DNA of 64,000 bases from Peribacillus kribbensis DSM 17871 (GCF_000430765.1 NZ_KE387237.1:263117-327116), one strand, 5' to 3'. Shown: positions 52,449 to 61,277, numbered from the stretch's first letter. A program made the numbers and translations. The notes: a model not told the origin generated them from the sequence alone.

Positions 52449-52589
52449 ATGACCGTTAACTTATTATTCTTTACGATTAGTTTCCGTAAGAAAACAATGA
52501 GCCGCAAAGAGGCGTTTCACCAAGAAACCATTAAGCAGTGGCATGAAAAAAACAGAACGAGCGCAGCAGAGATCAGAATTATGATGTAA
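52449..52589 (+). CDS. YrzI-family small protein, copy 4
   Basis: 46 residues from ATG 52449 behind CAGGAGGTGATAAG. MTVNLLFFTISFRK, MSRKEAFHQETIKQWH and the end EIRIMM fit the family. It closes the array of four. Confidence 0.75.
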   Translation: MTVNLLFFTISFRKKTMSRKEAFHQETIKQWHEKNRTSAAEIRIMM

Positions 52590-52620
52590 GAATTTTATTT
52601 AAAAAAGGGTGGAGATAACA

Positions 52621-52677
52621 ATGATAATTTTATTGATTCGCAGGGGACTAGTATGGATTTATAAGGATACCGGCTAA
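52621..52677 (+). CDS. 18-codon ORF after the YrzI array
   Basis: MIILLIRRGLVWIYKDTG, a short hydrophobic-basic peptide beginning eight bases after GGGTGGAG-type sequence (52609-52615). Placement and ribosome-binding site make translation possible, but so short an ORF can be chance. It may be a decayed fifth member, although the conserved YrzI middle is absent. Confidence 0.25.
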   Translation: MIILLIRRGLVWIYKDTG

Positions 52678-52724
52678 CCTCGGCTCCTTGTGAACAAATA
52701 AACAGGGAGGTATTAAAGGAGAGA

Positions 52725-53558
52725 ATGGGGAATATTTTACATGAAATTCGCGAACTTCAGGATCAGTGTGAAAAAGCGGATGGCATCCAGTTAAAACTTA
52801 ATTGGGGGACACTGGAGAAAAAAGAGGAATCTGAACTTCAAGACTGCTCCCATTTTGAAGATGGCCGGCTTATCGGTTTTGCCGGTGTTTATGACTTTGG
52901 GAATAAAGTGGAGATTTGCGGCATGGTGCATCCTGATTACCGGAGAAAAGGCATCTGTACCGGATTGTATCAGAAAGCAATGAAGATGGCAGGAGCCAGC
53001 AGGGGAAGGGAGATCCTTCTTAATGCTCCGGAAAATTCCCTTACTGCTAAGGAGTTTTTAAAGAATATTCCCTTTGAATTTTCCGTTTCTGAATTTCAGA
53101 TGAAATGGCAGGAGGCTCAGCTTGAGGAAGAGGAGGGAGTCGAGCTCCGCCTGCGCACAGAAAGGGATACTTCTCTTGAAATAGAATTGGATCATCGCTG
53201 CTTTGGATTGAAAAGGGAAGAAGCAGCTTCATTCAACAAGAGTGCTGTGAGAGAGGATAGACAGAAGGCTCTGATTGTAGAACAGGACGGGACCCCGGTT
53301 GGCAAGATGAGAGTCTCCTGTGAGAATGGCTCTGATTCCTGGATTTACGGCTTTGCGGTGCTTCCGGAATTCCAGGGCAGAGGAATCGGCAGAAAGGCCC
53401 TGAAAAAGATCGTACTTGAGGAGAAAAGGCTGGGACATGATATTTACCTTGAGGTGGAAGCCAGGAACGAGAATGCATTGAAGCTCTATACATCCACAGG
53501 CTTTCAGCCATTTTATACGCAGGATTATTACCGGTATACGGGCGGCATTGAAGGTTAA
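52725..53558 (+). CDS. Tandem GNAT-family N-acetyltransferase
   Basis: 277 residues with two GNAT domains. The first (about 30-130) has CGMVHPDYRRKGICTGLY, a degenerate acetyl-CoA loop with Cys where Gly or Ala is usual. The second (about 140-277) has FAVLPEFQGRGIGRKAL, a canonical QGRGIG loop, and NENALKLYTSTGF. The first copy may be structural. The substrate is unknown. GGAG stands very close to ATG 52725. It converges with the sigK fragment. Confidence 0.85.
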   Translation: MGNILHEIRELQDQCEKADGIQLKLNWGTLEKKEESELQDCSHFEDGRLIGFAGVYDFGNKVEICGMVHPDYRRKGICTGLYQKAMKMAGASRGREILLNAPENSLTAKEFLKNIPFEFSVSEFQMKWQEAQLEEEEGVELRLRTERDTSLEIELDHRCFGLKREEAASFNKSAVREDRQKALIVEQDGTPVGKMRVSCENGSDSWIYGFAVLPEFQGRGIGRKALKKIVLEEKRLGHDIYLEVEARNENALKLYTSTGFQPFYTQDYYRYTGGIEG

Positions 53559-53580
53559 GGAACTGAGGAGAATCAAAGAA

Positions 53581-53612
53581 GAAAAGGCTGAAATCAGCCT
53601 TTTCTTTTTTCT
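53581..53612. terminator. Shared terminator of the GNAT gene and sigK
   Basis: GAAAAGGCTGA pairs with CAGCCTTTTC around AAAT, with T-rich flanks on the plus strand. It overlaps the sigK stop codon and separates the convergent genes. Confidence 0.7.
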
Positions 53613-54136
53613 TTTTCGGCCCGGTAAAACTCATGGAACATTTTCATAAGGGCGCGTTTTTCAATCCGCGAAACATAGCTTCTTGATATGCCCAGTTCCT
53701 TTGCGATCTCCCGCTGTGTTTTTTCCTTTTGAAGATCAAGGCCGAACCTTCCTATGATCACTTCTTTTTCCCGTTCATCCAGCACATCGATAAACTGTTT
53801 GACCTTTTCAATTTCAAGGTTCAGCTGGATGGTATCCACTACATCCTCTGATTCGGACTTCAGTACATCAATCAGACTTATTTCGTTCCCTTCCTTATCC
53901 TGGCCAATCGGATCGTGGAGGGATACATCCTTTTTCGTCTTTTTGGTTGCCCGCAGATGCATCAGAATTTCATTTTCAATACAGCGGGCAGCGTACGTAG
54001 CAAGCTTCGTTCCCTTGCCTTCCGAGTAGCTTTCAATCGCTTTGATCAGTCCGATTGTCCCGATGGAAATCAGGTCCTCTGTGTCTTCTCCGGTGTTTTC
54101 AAACTTTTTGATGATGTGAACATGAAGCAATATCAA
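53594..54136 (-). CDS. sigK: Sigma-K, 3' part (spoIIIC-type fragment) of an interrupted sigK
   Basis: From [12 protein letters not shown] to the end KEKRKG the frame is an excellent SigK: regions 2.3-2.4 ([29 protein letters not shown]), [25 protein letters not shown], and region 4 [36 protein letters not shown]. The first about 64 residues (pro-sequence, region 1.2/2.1) are missing. TTG 54136 is only the first codon of the open frame, and the six residues before HIIKKF do not match. The 5' part should lie past the right end of the inserted element, to be rejoined by recombination in the mother cell. Confidence 0.9.
   Translation of the reverse strand: MILLHVHIIKKFENTGEDTEDLISIGTIGLIKAIESYSEGKGTKLATYAARCIENEILMHLRATKKTKKDVSLHDPIGQDKEGNEISLIDVLKSESEDVVDTIQLNLEIEKVKQFIDVLDEREKEVIIGRFGLDLQKEKTQREIAKELGISRSYVSRIEKRALMKMFHEFYRAEKEKRKG
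54110..54130. other. Left junction (attachment site region) of the sigK-intervening element
   Basis: On the minus strand the SigK match starts at CAC ATC ATC AAA AAG (54111-54125); bases further upstream (GTT, CAT, CTT) no longer encode the expected RLVA. The recombination core must be at or just inside this boundary. The exact crossover cannot be set without the other end. Confidence 0.6.
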
Positions 54137-55141
54137 AATAAAACAAGATTAAAGTATTATATAAGCATAAATTTTGAATTAAAACGAACAGGTAACAATA
54201 AGCCTTATTACATTAAAAAAGTGGACAAGCCATATCTGTCTATTTACTAACCTTTGAAAACGTTAAGTCTGACTTAGGTATATATAAACAGTGTAACCAA
54301 AAAATCCCGAAAATGTTATACTTATCTAGAGAAAGAAAATAACGATTTAGGCCCTAAACATTATTTTTCTTTTTATACTTTAATGCTTCAAATCGCTACA
54401 GCGTGCTAGAGAATACCTAAAGGATAAAAATCTATGTATGATATTGAATTATGTATCTTAATTGGATTTTTTCGTTAAGGTGAGGGATTGGATCAAATAG
54501 GTTCCGTATGCTGCTTTAATTAAGAAAGTAGTTAAAAGCATATTCGAATACCAGCCTTACGACGCTGGACTAGTTGGGCTTAAATAAAAAATGATTCCGC
54601 TTAGAGGGTTAAAATATAGTTGTGTAAAAGAAACATAGAGGCAGAGATCGGGGATCGCTGGTTTTAGTCAGGAATCTACTTTTAAAAATAGACAGGGTGG
54701 AATTTTCGAGACAAGCCATAAAGCTAAGGGTGTATGTGGAATTCTTATTGCCTAGTTATTAAATATTAAGGCTGTTTTCGCATAGATTTGTTTTTTTACC
54801 GATACTATTAGGACCTTTCTATAATTGCGTTCTAGAAGGCGGTAAAAATGTGGGAAAGTATATTTCAAGGTTTCTCGGAATTATCTAAATCAGAACAATT
54901 TAAATGTCTTAGTTCTACCTATGCTTATTCAATTTTTTACTGTAGAAAGAGACCCCTTCCCTTTATAAATGACGTTTAGTAGAAAAGGTCTTCACGAAAA
55001 AAAATTCAAATTATAGGCTCCTAAAGCACCTTATTTGCTTTCTTTTTTAAACAATACTTACTGATCCGTATTCAGAACGAATTATAGATCGAAAAAGAAA
55101 AAAGAACCACGGTAAAAAACGATCCAATAGGTCGGGATAGC
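54137..55141. other. Gene-poor DNA inside the element
   Basis: About 1 kb with frequent stop codons in all frames and AT-rich sequence. I see no credible gene, tRNA or repeat. It may contain decayed phage or plasmid genes that are no longer recognisable. Confidence 0.5.
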
Positions 55142-55372
55142 TTACTTCGAAAAATATTCAATTCCTTTTTCAAAAGTAATAAGGTAATTGGCTACTTTTG
55201 GATCATAGTAGTGTAATTTACTGTAAAGACATTGCAACTTTTCACATTGTAAAGTTAAGTAATCTGTCTGTTTAATATAACTAGTTTTTCTTCGATTTTT
55301 TCCAATGTAGGCGGTCAATAGTGTCCCTTTTATCAGTTTCAAATTGACTGTACGGCTAGGTGGTGTTTCTAT
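55142..55372 (-). CDS. Short ORF or gene fragment of unknown origin
   Basis: The open frame runs 76 codons back to a stop. From TTG 55342 it would give 66 residues (MKLIKGTLLTAYIGKNRRKTSY ... in short blocks: KLIKGTLLTAYIG, QTDYLTLQCEKLQCLY, DPKVANYLITFEKG). Amino-acid use looks protein-like and the codons upstream (TPPSRTVN) continue naturally, so it may be the 3' end of a larger, decayed gene. No ribosome-binding site is evident and no family is recognised. Confidence 0.35.
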   Translation of the reverse strand: METPPSRTVNLKLIKGTLLTAYIGKNRRKTSYIKQTDYLTLQCEKLQCLYSKLHYYDPKVANYLITFEKGIEYFSK

Positions 55373-55460
55373 CTATTATTGTGTAAATAGCAGGAAATTT
55401 TTACTCCAACCCTTTAACGGTATTGAATGTGGATGCAAAGGAGACCAACAAGTGCATAAA

Positions 55461-55487
55461 AAAGGCTGCCTAGGCAGTCTTTTTTTG
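55461..55487 (+). terminator. Terminator hairpin in the gene-poor part of the element
   Basis: AAAGGCTGCC-TA-GGCAGTCTTT with T7 on the plus strand. No plus-strand gene ends just before it, so it may be left from a lost gene or end a small RNA. Confidence 0.55.
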
Positions 55488-55594
55488 TACTAATTATCTG
55501 TAAACTAACCTTCTTCCGATTGTTGAGCCAGCTATATTACATGGTGAAAGATGGACAAAGACTATTGAGGGAAAATAAGCACTTAGAAGAACAT

Positions 55595-55720
55595 CTAAAT
55601 ATGTTCATACTTTGATTCCTTTTTAATTTTAGTTTCAAAATGGTTTAGAAATTTTGTTACATTTTTTTTCCCCTTTTTTCCCTCTTGCTTTAATTCTTTT
55701 AATAATTGTTTTTTGTTCAT
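55595..55720 (-). CDS. 41-codon lysine-rich ORF divergent from the phosphoesterase-NTPase
   Basis: ATG 55720 follows GGAAAGGAA on the minus strand. The peptide is MNKKQLLKELKQEGKKG then KKNVTKFLNHFETKIKKESK, ending YEHI: 14 Lys in 41 residues, helical and strongly basic. It is divergent from, and 83 bases away from, the large NTPase gene, so the two share a promoter region. It could be a small nucleic-acid-binding regulator. Too short for firm assignment. Confidence 0.45.
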   Translation of the reverse strand: MNKKQLLKELKQEGKKGKKNVTKFLNHFETKIKKESKYEHI

Positions 55721-55803
55721 AAAATTTTCCTTTCCTATTTAATGGAAAATATTGAATACTGTGATAAAATAAAATTATTTAATAACAAAACCTGAGGTGA
55801 AAA

Positions 55804-58800
55804 ATGAAAACCACATTTTTAAATTTATCAGATTTACATTTTTCAAATAAAAAGATGGCTGATACTAAAATTGTACTGGGTGCCTTATTTCAAGATTTAA
55901 AGAAATTAGATGTAACCCCTGACTTTATATTGTTTAACGGTGATTTAATTAATAATGGATCAATGGGCTTTTCAGGTGATAATGAATACGATCTTGTGAT
56001 GGATTATTTTATCCAGCCACTACTTAATCAATTGAATTTAGATAAAAATAAGATATTCTTTGTACCTGGAAATCATGACATCAACAGGAATAATATTAAT
56101 GACTTTTTATATGGTGACCTAACAGAAAAATTTAAAAATAGGGACAATGTAAATGACTTTGTTGATAAAATTGCTGAGTATCAACCATTATTGGGCCGTT
56201 TAGAGGATTTTTATACATTTTTAGAGTTATTTTATGATAATAAGAATTGCCATCAGGTTAAAGCCCATCCCCTTTATTCCAGCTTCATATTAGAGGCTGG
56301 GAAGTTTACTGTCGGTATAGCTTGTTTAAATTCGTCCTGGACAGCCTATGGCGGTGCTAAGGATTATGGACGGTTAATAGTAGGAGAGAGGCAAGTTGAT
56401 TTAGCTGCCAATGATATAAGAGACTGTGATCTTAAAATTGCTATGATACACCATCCTTTAGAATGGTTAAGAGAATTCGATAGAGAATCAATTTATCCCC
56501 GACTTCTTTCAAGTTTTGACATGGTTTTTACGGGACATATACATACCCAAGATACACATCAAATTTTACAAAATAATGCTAAGACGCTATTTTACAAATG
56601 CGGAACTTTGTTTGACGGTCGATTTTTTAATGGCTATGCTATTACTACCTATGATTTTACGACTAAAGAAGTGGTTCTTAACCTTAGAGAGTATTATGAT
56701 AAGCGACGAGTTTTTGATAAGGCATTAAATATTGTGGAAGATGGACAAGCACGTTTTACATTAAGTGACAATGTTCGGATTGATATAATAAAAAAAAACA
56801 TTGAAACTAGGAATGACATAAAAGCACAAGTAAATGAGTATTTAAATAGAAACTTAATATCAGTTCTTTCGCAGCAGACAAATGCCCCAAAAAATATAGC
56901 TGATATATATGTACCACCTCTTATATCCAATCAATCAGAGCTTACAACTGGCGATGAGGAAGAAGTTTTTTATAACTTGGATGAGTTGTTGGGTAAAGAA
57001 GATAATCTTTTATTTGTTGGAAAAAAAGAAATGGGGAAATCAACACTTATTAATTATATATGCTATAAGTTTATGAATAGCCCAGATATTCAGACAAAAA
57101 TACCAATAATAATAAATTTCAATGAGTTATCAAAGGGAAAAAATATAATAAAAAAAGCTATCAGTGAATATTTACATGAGTTTGGGTCGGAGTCTCTTGA
57201 GTTAGAAGATATCCTACAAAACGGTGATTTTGTTTTATTGATAGATAATCTTGATATGAGTAATAGCACAAAAATAGAAAAGATTAATGAGTTTATTAAA
57301 CTATATCCAAATATAAGATTTGTTTTAACAATGAACGAAGATATTTTGGACATGATGAAACTGAAGGGTTCAGTAAACTTTGATTTAAAATACGAAACAT
57401 ACTACCTTTATTCATATAGGCGTTCTCAAACTAGACAACTTATAAAAAAATGGGTAAGCAATAATGATGTTAATCAAGACGAACTTGTGGATAGAATTGT
57501 TAATATACTACAAACGGTGGGCCTTCCTAAAACTCCTTTTGCTATTTCATTATTATTGAGTATCCTTGAAAAACAAATTAATTACGTTCCAATAAATGAG
57601 GCAACCCTCGTTGATCGTTTCGTGGAAGACTTACTGGATAAAGTGAATGTTGATGAAGTGAAGTATGAAACATTTGATTATGTTATAAAAAGTGATTATC
57701 TCTCTTATATAGCAGCTGCTATGGTTCAAAAATCACAGTATTATTTAGAAGAGTTGGATTTCGAGGAATATACTATCAACTATTTTAGAGATAAGGGATT
57801 AGAAACAAATCTTATTGAATTTAAGGGATTATTTTTTCGAAGGGGAATTCTGGAGAAAGAAAATGGACGTGTTTTCTTTAGGTTGCAATGTTTTTTTGAA
57901 TTATTCCTGGCAAAATATATGGCTATGGAAGAAAATAGGGAATTCAGAGAGTTTGTACTATCGGAAACAAATTATTTAGACTTCAAAAATGAAATTGTTT
58001 ATTTAACAGGATTGCAACGTCGAAACCTCAATGTTATACAATTGTTAGAACAACGGTTGTTAGAAGCGTATGAAGAGGTAAAGGGTTTGTCTAAAATCGA
58101 GGATTTTACAAAATTACCAATAGAAGAGTTGCTTACAAATAAGTTGCGGAGAGATGATCTGAAAGAAAAGCTAAATAAGATTAAAATATCAGAACAAGAA
58201 AAAGACAAAATGTTAGATGAAAAGAATGGACATTCTGAGAAAAAAGCAGATCCACCCATGGTAAGAGAAAAAAGAGAAGAGCGGAAAGAACGGTTAGATT
58301 TTTTTGAAATATTGAGCTTATATTCTCGTGTTATAAAAAATTGTGAGCTATTAGGATTCGATGAAAAGGTAAGGGCCCTTAATACCAGTATCGAGAAGTA
58401 CTGCGACTCAATTGGAGTAATATATACGATAATAATGGAACAAATTGCAGAGGATCTAAAAGAACATACTGCGGATGAGATATTTAAAAGGTATGAGTAT
58501 GTTTTAACTACGGGCTTGCCGATGATAATTCAAGGGGAGATGTTGCAAACACTAGGTACCCCAAAATTAAAAAATATAATAGAGAAGACTATTGAAAGAA
58601 CTGAGAAAGATTTTAACAAATTTATGCTTTTGATGTTATATGCTGACCTTAGATTAGAAAACTACATTTCAAAACTTGAAAATTTCCTAAAGAAAATAGA
58701 CTCCAAGGTTATCAGGGAAATCTCACTTTTGAAATTACTTTTTTACCGTTTCTTTTATCTAAAGTCTGATATAGAAAATCAAAAGATAAATAATTTAGTT

Positions 58801-58920
58801 GCTGACTTGGTTGTGGAAAAAGGGGTTATTACAAAAAGAGAAAAGTCACGTTACATTGAAAGACTTAATGAAGAAGCTATGTCAAAGAAATTGAAGCCTA
58901 GCAGTGATAATGTTATCTAA
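55804..58920 (+). CDS. Calcineurin-like metallophosphoesterase fused to STAND/NACHT-like NTPase
   Basis: 1038 residues. Residues 1-300 are a complete metallophosphoesterase: SDLH (Asp10, His12), FNGD (Asp47), PGNHD (Asn90, His91), IHHP (His216) and TGHIH (His245, His247). The NTPase follows at about 375-650: Walker A VGKKEMGKST near 405-414 and Walker B FVLLIDNLD near 476-484, then helical sequence resembling the winged-helix and arm of STAND proteins. The last 400 residues are helical, with a charged Lys/Glu linker near 795-830. This effector-switch-sensor order is that of prokaryotic immunity NTPases. Low GC and location in the element support transfer. Target and trigger are unknown. Confidence 0.8.
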   Translation: MKTTFLNLSDLHFSNKKMADTKIVLGALFQDLKKLDVTPDFILFNGDLINNGSMGFSGDNEYDLVMDYFIQPLLNQLNLDKNKIFFVPGNHDINRNNINDFLYGDLTEKFKNRDNVNDFVDKIAEYQPLLGRLEDFYTFLELFYDNKNCHQVKAHPLYSSFILEAGKFTVGIACLNSSWTAYGGAKDYGRLIVGERQVDLAANDIRDCDLKIAMIHHPLEWLREFDRESIYPRLLSSFDMVFTGHIHTQDTHQILQNNAKTLFYKCGTLFDGRFFNGYAITTYDFTTKEVVLNLREYYDKRRVFDKALNIVEDGQARFTLSDNVRIDIIKKNIETRNDIKAQVNEYLNRNLISVLSQQTNAPKNIADIYVPPLISNQSELTTGDEEEVFYNLDELLGKEDNLLFVGKKEMGKSTLINYICYKFMNSPDIQTKIPIIINFNELSKGKNIIKKAISEYLHEFGSESLELEDILQNGDFVLLIDNLDMSNSTKIEKINEFIKLYPNIRFVLTMNEDILDMMKLKGSVNFDLKYETYYLYSYRRSQTRQLIKKWVSNNDVNQDELVDRIVNILQTVGLPKTPFAISLLLSILEKQINYVPINEATLVDRFVEDLLDKVNVDEVKYETFDYVIKSDYLSYIAAAMVQKSQYYLEELDFEEYTINYFRDKGLETNLIEFKGLFFRRGILEKENGRVFFRLQCFFELFLAKYMAMEENREFREFVLSETNYLDFKNEIVYLTGLQRRNLNVIQLLEQRLLEAYEEVKGLSKIEDFTKLPIEELLTNKLRRDDLKEKLNKIKISEQEKDKMLDEKNGHSEKKADPPMVREKREERKERLDFFEILSLYSRVIKNCELLGFDEKVRALNTSIEKYCDSIGVIYTIIMEQIAEDLKEHTADEIFKRYEYVLTTGLPMIIQGEMLQTLGTPKLKNIIEKTIERTEKDFNKFMLLMLYADLRLENYISKLENFLKKIDSKVIREISLLKLLFYRFFYLKSDIENQKINNLVADLVVEKGVITKREKSRYIERLNEEAMSKKLKPSSDNVI

Positions 58921-59159
58921 AACCATTATATATTGGAAATCTATTATTAGTGTGTAAGAAACTAGTTTGTTAATGTTATTGTATGAAAAATGCTGTACTT
59001 GTGAATACAAGGTAAAATGATTAATAATATACGGATCATATGAAGTATTCTATATCATAAAAAGAAGACACAAGTTGTTCATCAGTTACCCAGCAGCGGA
59101 CTACCAAATTGGAAGTAACCCCCTACACAGCTTGGGTGGTAGGTGAAAAAGAGGACACT

Positions 59160-61112
59160 ATGAAGAAAAATTTCTATGAATGGTGCATCGAAAACGATAA
59201 AGAAAATTTGTTAGCGGAGTGGGACTACGAAAAAAATGTAGAAGTAGGACCCAAAAACATTAGTTACGGAGTTACACGAAAAGTTTGGTGGAAGTGTCCG
59301 GTCTGCCATCGAAGTTATCAGGCCATCATAAACGATAGAAGAAGTGGTAGAGATTGCCCTTATGATCCATGCCGAAAAATGAAACATTCCGATAATATTA
59401 AAAAAGCCCTGGTGAAAAGAAGGGGATCGCTCGCCAGCCGGTTTCCAGATCTGGCAAAAGAATGGCACCCTGTGAAAAACGGAACCTTTACTCCGGATGA
59501 GATCAGTCCGGCAAGTGACATAAAAGTATGGTGGCTGGGCTCATGCAGCCATCAATGGCAGGCAACACCAAGCAATAGAGTTCGAATGAAAAGCGGATGT
59601 CCGATTTGCCAAAACAAGATCATTTTAATTGGGTTCAATGATTTGGCTTCCACTCACCGTGAATTGTGCAGGGAATGGGATGTTGAAAAAAATGGGGACT
59701 TGCTTCCCACCCAGCTTGTAGCCGGAACGCATAAGCGAGTCTGGTGGCTTTGCCAAAAAGGCCATAGTTACAAAGCATCTGTAAGTAACCGTTCCAAAAA
59801 GAACGGGACAGGATGCCCTCACTGTGATATCGAAAGAAAGTCTTCGTTTAATGAAAAAGTCCTTTTTTATTATTTGAAACAGGTATTCCAGGATGCAGAG
59901 GAGAATTACCGCCCTCATTTTCTTCGAAAAAAGGAAGTGGATATCTATATTCCAAGCCTTTCTCTTGCCATCGAATATGACGGTGAATTCTACCACAAGA
60001 ACGCCCTAAAAGATATTCAAAAGAACGATCTGTGCAGAGAAAATGGAATTGATGTGATCCGAATCCGGGAGCCGAAGTGCCCGAAATTGCCGGAGCATGT
60101 CACAAGCTTCGCTCGAAAGACGCTTCATGAAAGGGAACTGAAAGAATGCATCGACTTTATCATTTTGTATATTAACCAAACCTTCAAGATGAATGCCGCA
60201 GCGGATGTGGATTTAGACCGCGACCGCTCTGTAATCATGGAGGCCTATTATCGTTCTGAAAAACAAAAATCTCTCGCTTTTATGAGACCAGATATCGCCG
60301 AGGAATGGCATCCAACCAAAAACGGAAATCTCACAACTGAGCATATTCCTTACAGTTCGAATAAAGATGCCTGGTGGCTCGGGACATGCGGCCACGAGTG
60401 GACCGCCAAAGTGAACAATCGAATTCATGGGAATGGATGCCCGGTCTGTTATGAAGAAAAGGGCCATAAAATTGTCCATCGACGAAGCCTGCAGGTAGGA
60501 GTCAACGATCTGGCCACAGAAAATCCCATCCTATCGAAACAATGGCATCCAGTTAAAAACGGGAATCTTCATCCGTCTGATGTGTTAAGCGGCAGCAAGA
60601 AAACCGTCTGGTGGCTCGGAGAATGCGGCCATGATTGGGAAGCGGTGATCGGTAGCCGGAACAAAGGGGGGCATGGATGTCCGTATTGTTCCAATAAATA
60701 TGTATGGGCCGGTTTTAACGATCTCGAAACCCTTCACCCCCAACTAGCAAAAGAATGGCATCCCTCAAAAAATGGGGATTTGAAACCTTCTGGCGTGGTG
60801 GATAAAAGCAACAAAAAAGTGTGGTGGCTCGGGAGCTGCGGTCACGAATGGGAAGCGAGAGTGAACAGCCGAAACAGAGGCACAGGCTGCCCGTACTGTG
60901 ATAATCGACTGGTATTACAAGGGTTTAATGATTTGGCCACGACCAATCCAAAAGCGGCCAAAGAATGGCACCCAACGAAAAATGGGGATTTACAGCCAAC
61001 CGAAGTTACCTCTGGAAGCGATAAAAAAGTATGGTGGCTCGGAAACTGCGGCCATGAATGGGAAGCGAAAATCTATTCCAAAAAAAGATGTTCAATGTGT
61101 TCAAAGAAATAG
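59160..61112 (+). CDS. Seven-repeat zinc-ribbon protein with an embedded Vsr/PD-(D/E)XK-like nuclease domain
   Basis: 650 residues from ATG 59160 (AAGAGG six bases upstream; TTG 59109 is the longer option). Seven repeats of about 60-65 residues carry W-H-P-x-K-N-G, a KVWW block, CxxGHEW and GCPxC, as in the DUF4379 probable zinc ribbon. Three precede and four follow a domain at about 225-330 with SSFNEKV (Glu232), KKEVDIYIPSL (Asp261) and LAIEYDGEFYH (Glu272, Asp274), then GIDVIRIRE: the pattern of Vsr/DUF559-type endonucleases. It is probably a sequence- or modification-directed DNA nuclease. The last repeat is shortened at its end. Confidence 0.8.
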   Translation: MKKNFYEWCIENDKENLLAEWDYEKNVEVGPKNISYGVTRKVWWKCPVCHRSYQAIINDRRSGRDCPYDPCRKMKHSDNIKKALVKRRGSLASRFPDLAKEWHPVKNGTFTPDEISPASDIKVWWLGSCSHQWQATPSNRVRMKSGCPICQNKIILIGFNDLASTHRELCREWDVEKNGDLLPTQLVAGTHKRVWWLCQKGHSYKASVSNRSKKNGTGCPHCDIERKSSFNEKVLFYYLKQVFQDAEENYRPHFLRKKEVDIYIPSLSLAIEYDGEFYHKNALKDIQKNDLCRENGIDVIRIREPKCPKLPEHVTSFARKTLHERELKECIDFIILYINQTFKMNAAADVDLDRDRSVIMEAYYRSEKQKSLAFMRPDIAEEWHPTKNGNLTTEHIPYSSNKDAWWLGTCGHEWTAKVNNRIHGNGCPVCYEEKGHKIVHRRSLQVGVNDLATENPILSKQWHPVKNGNLHPSDVLSGSKKTVWWLGECGHDWEAVIGSRNKGGHGCPYCSNKYVWAGFNDLETLHPQLAKEWHPSKNGDLKPSGVVDKSNKKVWWLGSCGHEWEARVNSRNRGTGCPYCDNRLVLQGFNDLATTNPKAAKEWHPTKNGDLQPTEVTSGSDKKVWWLGNCGHEWEAKIYSKKRCSMCSKK

Positions 61113-61250
61113 ATTTCTCGTTTAACTTAAGGTTTTCATTTGCTTCTACCCTCCTGTTAGCCATCTTTTGAGATAGATTTATTAGGTCCTTCTTAAGTAA
61201 AGTTTAGAGGAAGATATTCTTTTACGGAAGACATGTTTAATACATTCAGG

Positions 61251-61277
61251 GCAGCCGATCAAGGCTGTTCTTTTTTA
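61251..61277 (+). terminator. Terminator after the zinc-ribbon nuclease gene
   Basis: CAGCC-GATCAA-GGCTG with a T-rich tail (TTCTTTTTT). Short stem, moderate strength. The following 350 bases (61278-61627) show no gene I can support; a 19-codon ORF at 61524 behind AAAGGAGG is too short and too far spaced. Confidence 0.5.

Noticed and set aside
54111-54136. Treating the TTG at 54136 as the real start of an intact small sigma factor
   Set aside because: The residues before HIIKKF do not match SigK or any sigma region, there is no ribosome-binding site, and regions 1.2-2.1 needed for core binding would be missing.
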